Assembly: GCF_949628215.1 (NCBI RefSeq)
Contig: NC_134277.1
Span: 110,439,463 to 110,503,462 of the forward strand
Direction: 5' to 3'
Length of the DNA: 64,000 bases
Source: Phalacrocorax aristotelis
Lineage: Eukaryota; Chordata; Aves; Suliformes; Phalacrocoracidae
Within the stretch, counting starts at the first letter, position 1. Each line of letters begins with the position of its first letter. A program made the position numbers and the translations under genes. The notes under the pieces are model-generated. The model did no database searches and was not told where the DNA came from. It saw only the letters and a list, made by a program, of their open reading frames with translations. Below are positions 35,993 to 46,000 of this stretch, piece by piece.

Positions 35993-37269
35993 TGGCCTGT
36001 GTGTTGGAAGTATTTTAAGAGCAAAAATGTATCTCATATTTGCTAGTGAGCCTGAATGCTGGAGAAGGAAAGCGTCAAACTTTTTTTGAGTGCTAGTCGC
36101 TTGAGCATTTTTTTCCCCCTAGTTTTGGGGTATAAAGTTACACTTCTAGCATGTTCAACCTTCAATGACATTATTAAATGAATCATTAATTGTCCTCGTC
36201 CACAGGGTGATATTTAAATGTGGTGCAGAACTGTTCTTAAAACAGGTAGATGAGGAAAAGTTCAAGGTTGTTTCTCCTCTGCCTGAAGAATTTATATGTT
36301 GACTGAATACAAAATTGCCATGACTAGCAGAATTTTGCTGTTGGCCAGCTACTGAGGATCAGCGTTTTCGTTATAGAGTATGTTCCCTGTCCAAATAATT
36401 GAAAATAATTAATATGGTGAAAAGATTGATCTCACCTTTATGATGAGCTTGCAAAACTGACTTTTTAAAAGTTTTGAATCAGGCCACTCCCGTGTATTTA
36501 GAACAAGAAACAGCGAGAAATCTTTCAGTCTTTTCTCGTAACTGAGACGCTGAAGCTCTAGTAAGAAATGAGGTTCTAGTCTAATCTTAATAATCAGCCG
36601 TGCAAGCAGCAGTAGTAGCAACATATTGTACAGCGATGTGCTGAACCACAGCTCCATCTTGCAGCATGTGTGCAGTGTGACAGCATTATTTTTGACCTTG
36701 CCATCACGTGTGAGAGGATGCGGGTCTCTGGTCCTGGGGTACCCGTATGTGAGGTTGGGATTACTGCTGCATGTGCCTGGTTTCTGGTTAAACCGCTTTT
36801 GCTTTGGTGCAGCCACAGTCCTGAGCAAAGAGCTGAGCTGGGGTGTGAGTGGCCAGGGGCTGGCAGGTGGCAGAGGGAGGTAGGCAGGCAGGGATTTCTG
36901 TCAGCCAGTAGTGGGAGTTGTCTTTCAGCTCATTCTGCATCACTGACTTTGTCATCCTCCCCACACCCCTTTTTTTTCCTTTCCTTTTTTTCTTTTTTAC
37001 TATCATGAAAGCTGAAAATGTAGGGTGCAGATGGGAGACCTCTGGCGTCTTCCAAATCTGCAGCACAACTCCCAGAATAGTAACAGCTAGCAGCAGAAAT
37101 GCTGGGACAGGGAATGTGTGTAGAAATGACCAGCTCTGTGGTTTTGACTCTGTCAGTTGCTGCTTTTCACTCTTAAAAACAGAAGTTTTGCCTTGAAGAT
37201 ATTTTTTATTTCTACGAACTGCAGGTTTTGGTAGGGTGTTTTTGCATTTGATGGGATCATTTTACTCCT

Positions 37270-37312
37270 GAAGATCCCTTTTTTTTTCCTTTTTTTTTTT
37301 TTTTTCCTCCCC
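37270..37312. repeat. Poly(T)/pyrimidine tract
   Basis: A nearly pure T/C run on the plus strand. It makes the opposite strand purine-rich and explains the Lys-rich spurious ORF there. Confidence 0.8.
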
Positions 37313-39768
37313 CCTGAGCTGTAACAGTGGCTTTTTGCTGCAGCTCTGTAGCTGTTTGGACAACTTCCGAAGAAATTTGATGTGTGAAAAATAATGCAAT
37401 GAAAGCTTCTAGAGAATACATAGATATTGATAGCAAAATGACAGGTTTTAGTTGTTTTAAGCTTTGTGTAGATTGTGAATAAGAAGAGTCATAGGGTTTT
37501 TTTGTTTTATAGTTTGTTTTTGGTTTGGTTTTTTTTTTTTTAACATGCCTAATGCAAGTTGAACAATTTACTGGCATTTTCTGTTCAAAGTGGTACTGTT
37601 TTTGTTGGAAGAGGAGACTATCTAGGACTACCAAAGTCTACTTCCAAATTCTGGGTAGGTGCAGTTTGTGAAAGATAAGGGCATATGAATTTGTGTGCTT
37701 AGCTAAGAGTTTACCTGTCTTTTGTCCTTGTTGCTGTGTGTGTTGAACAGACATTTCTGCTTTTATCTTGCCTTGTTGTGAGATGTACAAACAAGATCCT
37801 GTTGATTTTTATTGCTAAGGTGCAGATGAGATTAATGTTAAACAATATTAAACTACACTTTATGTGTAGTTCCTCCGTATTGTGAAATTGTGACGTCTGG
37901 GCAGTGGCTTTCTCCTGCTAAACCGAGTTAGATAGAACTGAATTGCATGCAATTAAGTATTAGTCATGCTAAAGTTAAATAATGCATATTAGAAATGCTA
38001 CATGATGCAGACTAATGGTTCTTTGTCTTGAGTAAGTACTTTGTAGTAGTGATATGGGAAGCTCGTGTTTGAAAATAAGTGGCTATTATCAAATAGAGGT
38101 TTTGGCTGGAAAAACAAGATGATGATCACATGTCAGTTCTGAATTTCCGTGAGCCAGCAATCAAATGGGCTAGGGAATAGGGCAGTAAAGCAATTTAAGT
38201 TTTGTTCTGTGTTCCACATGTAACTGAGACTAGGATTTCGGAAAAAGATCCACTGGTGTTGTGTGGTTCTGTACCTTTGTCCTAGTGTTCCTAATATTTA
38301 GGGTCTAAATATTGAAAGGTACTCAGTGTCCACAGTTCTAATCAGATTTAGTCAATTCAAATGAAAATTGGCTGCTAATCACTGGCTGAGTACTGTGTTC
38401 TGTACTTGTGAACGTCCTGGATAGTAGTCCTATGTTAGAATTTTTCTATTGTAGAAAGCAAAATTGCAATCCCATTCTTGGGCAGCGACAAGACTGTGGA
38501 TTTCTCTAGGAGTTTGTTCACGATCTTGTGAAGTAACATCTTCATAGCTCTCCTGGAGTCCCTTTTACTGTCACCACGCTACACTATTAACCTTTAAATA
38601 ATGTGTCTTTCAGTTATGCAGTGCTCTTCAGACTGAAATCCTGAGAGGTTGCGCGTGAAGCCTGAGCGATTTTACTTGAAAGTAAGGCTAGTGTCCCTGT
38701 CCTCTGAGGTGGGGCACTTGTTTCCTGTGCCTACTTAGACTGGAAAAGTGTTTCTGCCACAGACTGTAGAAAAAACAGCTGTGAAAATGTGGGTATTTCC
38801 TCCTTACGCCAGGAATAACAAGTTTCTGTTAAATGCCTGTAAACAAGTGAAACAAGCAATGAACCTTGTTACAGTTGTAGGTTATCAGAGTCAAGACATT
38901 TGTTTTGGATTATCCTTTAAAATGGCAGAAAATAATACTGTGGTTTTAAAAGGGGTGAGTCCCTGTTTGGGTTACAAACTATCCCAGGTGGAAGAAATCA
39001 GTAAATACCGTAAGGTTACCAACTCAGGCTCAATTTCCCGGATTTCTCTTCAGCTGTAGCACAGCTTCTGTTTCTAAGGCTTAGATGTTTCTTGCTTTCC
39101 CCTTTTTAGAAATGAAGCAGTGTTAGTTAAGTAGTCACGTATCTGTGCCGGTGTTCCTAGAAAGCTCTGGTAAACTTGTTCTGGGATTCTTGGAGATTAT
39201 TATAATGAGCTGTATTAAAGGTGGTAATTGCATTGATTTGGCATAGTCATGTTATGTGACTTGTGCCAGAAAGTGCTTGCATATGGCATTGCAGTGGCCA
39301 GGATGATAGGGATTTGGGGGTTTTTGCTGCTGCTGTTCAAGCTAAGCTCTGTCTTTACCTACCTTTGACCCCTACTCAGTGTTTTATCTGTATAGTTTTA
39401 AAAAAAATCATCATGCACCGAGATCCTGGCTGGCTTTAAACTGGTTGCTTTGGTTCTGATAGGAGAGAGTGCAGTTCTGCACTCAGCGATATGGCCATCT
39501 CTGTACCTGAAAGGAGAAGACTAACTTTGCTGCTTTTTAGGTCAATTTCGTATTTCCAGATCTTTCAGGGTTACAAGAAGCTAACACTGTAGGCCTGATG
39601 TGGTAGCTTTTCACAGGGAATGCTGGCTTAATGAATACTTTATTTTGTATTTTCTCCATAGGGCTTTTGTACTGATACGAAGCCCAACGTGATCCTCTGA
39701 CTAGCCCTACCGTTTTTACCTGAGGGGGGAGAACTGAGCCATTGGGAAAATCTTACGCTGGTGCTGCA

Positions 39769-40043
39769 ATGCTGAGTTCTAGCTCAACCACTGTGAAGAA
39801 TCTTCCTTTGAAGAAGAGGCTCCATTTCCTGCTGAAGCTTGTGAGCTTTGTCAGCTCAGTGTTAATATTTTGTGAATTTTTAATTTATTATGTAGTAATT
39901 TTTCACTGTCAGTGGCCCGAAGTGAAAGGTGGAGCTAACATGGGTAAAAGAGAGACTCCAACTTCAGTCCTAAAGGCCATCATTTTAGCTGATACTCACC
40001 TACTTGGTGAAATCAAAGGACATTGGCTGGATAAGCTAAGAAG
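39769..40043 (+). CDS. MPPE1: MPPE1 coding exon 1
   Basis: Residues 1-91 plus two bases of Arg92. It contains the N-terminal membrane anchor ([20 protein letters not shown]) and the first metal block LADTHLLGE. The exon probably starts at 39662 after CTCCATAG, giving about 107 nt of 5' UTR. Donor AGAAG|GTAAAA. Confidence 0.95.
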
Positions 40044-43000
40044 GTAAAAATTAATTTTTTTTTTAATAATCTCTTCCTGGCTTTAGAGTTTTTAATAGTA
40101 GCTAATGGGACAGGTGTTTAAAACCAATGTTGTGGTACTTGTAAGAAGCATGAATGCTGCCTGTGACTTGCCCGTCTGGATCTGTGCTGGACAATAAACC
40201 AGTGTTGAAAGGTTGATGAATGGGACTTACTGAGGCAATGCAGTCATGAATGTTCAGGTAGCATGTGGGTGTAGATGCCTGAGCATTTTTGGTGGGTCAG
40301 ATATCTTTTCCAGGATGTAACTATTTTATAGAATGTCTTAAAAATGAACCAGGTAACTTGGATGTCCCAATAGTTAATATCTTTAGTTGCAGAGATAAGG
40401 AAGCTGGTAGAAGTTTGTCTCTGTAGTAGAAGAATTGGAGGCAAAATCACATTTGAAAACAAAGATATCCTATGCCTACAAAACCATGTTTCTGTTAGAC
40501 CAAAAGAAGTAAAAGCAGAATGCTGAAAGAAAGTACTAATTCTACCATGATATAATCATTATAAACTTTTGCTGCAGAAACAATAGCATAGTAAAACACG
40601 ATAATTCACTGGTCTAATTAATTGCTGTTTAATGGAATTGTAATGAAAAATAAACAAGCTGGTATTTCTTCTTGCATACGTTGGCCCTGATTGTATTGTG
40701 GTGGAATTACCCACCAGGTAAGATGCACCTACTGTACTCAAACCTGATTTCTGAGTATTTAATTTGAATTTCATATTAGCACTTTCAGTGTGCGGGAGCA
40801 TCTTCCCGTTCCTGCCAGGCTGCGTTTCTGTGTTCAGAGTTGCAGATCCACAAGTTAGGCAGTGATGACTGGGTATCTATTTTCCTTTCAGGGAATGGCA
40901 AATGGAGAGATCTTTCCAAACTGCCTTATGGTTACTGAAGCCAGATATTGTTTTTATTCTGGGAGATATCTTTGATGAAGGAAAATGGAGCTCACCTCAG
41001 GTATGACATCAACAGCTCTCTTATTTCAAAAAATGAGGACTTTTTGAAGGAAATGGATGGCAGAAGAAAGCAGACTAGGTATGCAGGGCTTTGTTTAATG
41101 TTAATATAGTTGTCCTGCTGGTAGAATTTCTAGTGTTTTAGGTATGAGTTGAAATGTTGTGATTCTCCTTCATTTTTTCATAGTATCTTGGCACTTTTGC
41201 CCCTTGTATAAAAATTACAAAATGTAAATATTGCACTGAGTGTGTGTGTCTGTATTATATACTAGTGGTCCCCTTTGATACTGTTGAACTGTGTTAATTT
41301 CTCTGCTTATTTTTTTTCATGCAGGCGTGGGCAGATGATGTCAGGAGATTTCAGAAGATGTTTAAGTGTCCAGTTTCTACTGAGCTAGTTGTTATCGTTG
41401 GGAATCATGACATTGGATTTCATTATGAGTAAGTCTTCTCAGTGAAAGGTGTACGCGAGAGCCAAGAATGAAACGTCGGCATGCGTACAGTAACTGGTTT
41501 TGCGTCTGAGTGACCTCTTGTGTGTTTATACAGAAAGTTTTTGACATAACCAAATCAGAAAGGATTGTAATTTAGAGCAAGACCTTACAAGGTATCCATC
41601 TGTGCGCAATATACCCTAAGAATACATTTTAGAACATTTTCAGACTACCTTTGTTCTTCTCTGAGCATACGTGAAGTTGTTCAGAGCTGGCCTTTTTCTG
41701 CTTTGGCAGAGAAGTCTTGAAGTGGCTTTTCTTGTGCTGGGCCTCGTCTGAGCATATTCACTTTTGCATTATCTCAGCATGCAAGAGTGTCAGTGCCCTT
41801 GCTCTGCCTTACTTCTGTAGGATGCTGTGCTGATGCTGATGTGACTGGGACAGAGTACACTATGGGTGTCAGAGCATCCTCGTGTGTTTGCTGAAAGGAT
41901 ATGTGATCTAGATAACGGAGCAGCAAGCTGCATGAATGGTCTACAAACTGTAAAGCAACTGCGGGGAGACCTCATTGCAGCCTTTCAGTACTTATGAGGG
42001 ACTATAGGAAAGATGGGGCAAACTCTTTAGCAAGGCCTGTTGTGACAGGACAAAGGGTAATGGTTTTAAACTAAAGGAGGGTAGATTTAGACTGGATATA
42101 AGGAAGAAATTTGTTACAATGGGGGTGGTGAAACACTGGCACAGGTTGCCCAGGGCGGTGGTAGATGCCCCATCCCTGGAAACATTCAAGGTCAGGCTGG
42201 ATGGGGCTCTGAGCAACCTGATCTAGTTGAAGATGTCCCTGCTCACTGAGGGGGGGGGGGGGGGGGCGGTTGGACTAGATGGCCTCTGAAGGTCCCTTCC
42301 AACCCAAACCATTCTATGATTCTATGTGTCAGATGATACACAATGTGAATTTCTTCCCTCGGTTGTATTTTTGCTTTGTGGCACAGAATGACTGCTTACA
42401 AGGTAAATCGATTTGAAAAAGTTTTCAACTTTACTTCAGGAAAGCTAATAACACGGAAAGGAATAAAGTGAGTATATTTAATTTTTTTTTTCAATGGTTA
42501 GTCATTACTGAGCTAGCAGACTCGAGTGATGAAAACTGAGAACTGGAACAGAATTTCTAATGAAATAGTATGGGAATGCTTAACTCGGAGCCTGTTTTTC
42601 TTAAAAATTTGTATCTAGCTTGTGATTTGTTAAATATCGAACACTTTGTACTAACCGGTAGTTTTATATGGAGCAGAAGCTGTACTTTGAGCTAGGTGAA
42701 TTGCAACAATTTCCTTTTAAATGGAAAAGTACTGTGAAGTCAGAATCAAATTCTCTGGCTTGCCTTTTTACTTCCTTGCAGCTGGTAATGACCCATGGCT
42801 GTAAACATAACAGAAGAATAGGATTCAGTGAAGAAACACAAACAAACCCCCTCTGTGCTTATGAGAGTTTCATTAATTTTAGTAACGTCTTTAGTCTGCA
42901 GAATTTAACTCTTGTTTGAGGAATATGGGAACATAGCAGTTGCTTGTTCACAGTTTTTCCACGGGGTGGGGTAATAATGCACAAGCTGGTTTTGGCTTAG

Positions 43001-46000
43001 AGCAGACCTTGTGACAGAGCTTCTCCTCACAGTTGGGTGTCTGTGGCTGCAGTTGTCTCTGTGTGCCCGTTTGTTACTTTTAGATACCGTGCAGGAACCC
43101 GATGAGGGAAAGCAATAGTGCGTTTTTGGAAAGGCATTTGTCTTTAAACATCAGATACGTGAAGGGAAGACCCATTGCCACTGCATTTGGCACGTATGCC
43201 ATGTGGTTATAATCACTCCTGCAAATGTAAAGTTTGAAACCTACAGGTTTACACCAGTGCCCTTAAGCCAACATAAAAAATATTCTGAACAGGTCTAGAA
43301 ATGGTGTGTCTTTTTTAGGAAGATCTATCAGCTTCATGAATACTTGGTATAATGCTGTTGTTCGTGCAGATGTCGGGTCTTCTAGATATGTATTTCAGCG
43401 ATTTGAAAAAACGGTTTTAAGGAATATCTCTGTCCTCTGTGATAAAAGAGCACAGCAGAATTCTTGGATGCAGTAGTAGATTGTATGTCTAGTATCACAT
43501 TCACCAACTGAAACATTCCCAGATAAACTATTTTATAACAAATTTATGGTATAAAAGCAATTTAATTTGATAAAAGGGAATTAAAATTTTTTTGGGTGTT
43601 TTTTTTTCTTTTGACCACTATCTCCTAAGTGGAGGCGTTCAGCTCATTTATGTCTGTAAAACATACTGAATTGAACTGGGAATATCTCTTGAGTCCTGAA
43701 TGAGTGACTAAACAGGTATGAATCTTGTGCCAGAAGTTCAAAGTTGATTTGAAATCTAGAGGGAAATCTTTTTCTATTCAATTGTTTTCAAGAAGTTGAA
43801 TGACTAAAATTATGTCTCTGAGGTCTAAAATGCGAGTTCTCTTTTCCCTCAGAATTCCGCTAGAATACCGCTTACGTATCTGTTATATTATAAAAGAAAA
43901 ATCTTGAAATGTATGCATGAAGCAGAGCATACAGTGTATTGTGCAACCTAATTAACAGCTAATTATAAAGCAGCCTGCCAGGTAAAGAAACAGCTACAGT
44001 ATGGATACTCAAGAGAGGATTTATAGCACGTGATTTCAGAAGCTGTTACGTTTTGCTGAGCTGTGTCCAACTTTGGAACGCCTGCATTTTATAAACTAAA
44101 GTTTATCCCACACGTGTGCGTGAATAGCAAATGCTTTCCTGTCCTCCCCACTTCCCTTCTCTTTGCCCACTCCCTGCTCTTTTCCAGCTTTGTCATAGTG
44201 AACAGCGTAGCCATGGAGGGCGATGGCTGTGCTGTCTGCCGTGCCTCAGAGGCAAAGCTCGTGGCGCTTTCTCACAAACTGAATTGCTCCCAGCAGGTAA
44301 GAGTTTATTAATGATCTGATTATAGCCAGCAACTCGGCTGTTGCAATGGGGATACTGCTGCTGCAGCAATAGTCAGTATATAACTAAGAGTCTCCTGGAA
44401 AAAATCTGCTTCCAATTCATATTGCATCTTGTTAGCAATCTTTCTTCTCATTTGCCTCTTATCATTTTTACTTAACTGTGTTGCTTTGTGTTAATGGTGT
44501 TGACTTCCTTGTCAGTGCTGCCAACAAACAGAGGGTGTCATTTCCTCCGTTCCAAGGCAGGAGGAGTTCTGTAACCCTCCCTTTGACTTAAGAGACATAA
44601 TAATCCCTGCCTTTATATTTATATGCATTTATATTTATGTGTATTGTTGTTTCATATCCTTCAAGCTAGCCTGTTCTTTTAGTTTCTGATTCTTCTGGAG
44701 TCCTGTCTTGATAGCCTAGTAATATTTTAATTGTATTTTTTTCCATCAAATCCAGTTGATTCTTGTATTTCATTCCTCTTCCCTTTTTCATAGGCCGATT
44801 GGATGCACGGTAGGCAGCATGACTGACTGGGCTGGCAGTCAGTCAGGAAACCAGCTCCCAGTGGCAAAATCACTAGACTCCTAACTGCCGGCTCTCTTGG
44901 GCTGCCCTATATCTCTTTTCCCTTGTTTGCCCGGTCGGATTCTGCTGTTGCCTTCTGCATTCAGAAAGACTGCAACCACATTTCCAGCATATACAGAAAG
45001 GGGAATTAAAGCTTTTCCCCTTCCATCCACAGTAGAGGCTCTTAAAAGTTTACAGAGTGGATGGTATTGAACCACTGCGCTCTGAGCTGATACTGCTTTT
45101 TGCAAAAAAAGAAATGACAAACCCCGCCCCCAACCCCTCAAAACCTAGCTATTGTTTAATTCCTTTCCCTGCCCCTATGGTACACATAGGTGAAGACAAT
45201 ATATATGGATTGATTTTATTCACAGAAACCGAATCATTCGAACAAAAGGTGCAGTGATGTGGAAAAGCTTCCGCCTTCAGAACCCATCCTTCTACAGGTG
45301 TGTTAGAGGTGGGGTGAGGCAACTTGTTGATGTGTTTCTAGTGTGTTTATTACTGTTCCAGAGCGGCTGGATCGTTAACAACTGATCCTTGCCTTGAATG
45401 TCTGCCAGCATTACCCTCTCTATCGGAAAAGTGATGCTGAATGCAGTGGAGAAGATTCTGCTCCTCCAGAGGAGAAGAACATCCCATTTAAAGAAAAGTA
45501 CGATGTACTGTCTCAGGAAGCATCGCATAAGGTTTGATATATTAGGAACCTGAGTATCGGTGGGTGGGTGGGAGGGGGACGCGAGTGTAGATACATACAT
45601 GTTAAGAAAATTTGGAAAGGATGTTAATTGAGACAGACCACACGCAGCTGCTCGTGCTTTAATGAGGCCTTTGAGAGGCTGCTTGTTAGAGCCGCTCCCC
45701 TGAGATCCTGGCGATCATGGCTTGATTCTGCTGGCCTTCCCAGGTACAGGCCCTAAGTCCCAGCACTCTTAAGTCTGCTGCAGTGCTGTTACCTCCAGTT
45801 CAGCATTTTGCACTTTATGTACTGTGTAGATTATGGACAAGCCTGGTTGAAAGCCGCTATTTTCCAACAGTTTGAAAGCACTGCTTTTGCCTCATTAGTA
45901 ACTACAAAAAATGTAAAGTCGAAGTACTCCCTACAAATCCAATGGTCAGTGTTTGTTTCCCTCTGCATAAATGTCTCCGTGTAGGATTGTCTGTACAAGG

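Larger units (their letters stand above)
34503..39661 (+). other. Interval between the CEP290-like gene and MPPE1
   Basis: About 5.2 kb. It holds a CR1 copy (35640-35992) and long T-rich tracts (about 36970-37010, 37270-37312, 37497-37542). There is no CpG island. One or more 5' untranslated MPPE1 exons may lie here, but I cannot place them. Confidence 0.55.
41429..42386 (+). other. MPPE1 intron 3, holds a CR1
   Basis: About 0.96 kb, over a third of it a single CR1 insertion in sense orientation. Confidence 0.8.

Noticed and set aside
37257-37634. 125-codon minus-strand frame with a Lys-rich end
   Set aside because: Its Lys runs are the complement of poly(T) tracts. No domain and no splice context.
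37851-37871. 8-bp-arm hairpin AACTACAC/GTGTAGTT
   Set aside because: Short arms and a 5-nt loop are common by chance in AT-rich intergenic DNA.
38748-39059. 103-codon frame upstream of MPPE1
   Set aside because: Starts at GTG, has no ATG near its beginning, and no similarity to MPPE1 N termini. Not supported as an alternative first exon.
39742-39768. Nine-codon N-terminal extension of MPPE1
   Set aside because: The codon at 39742 is TTG. The first in-frame ATG is 39769, which gives the family length.
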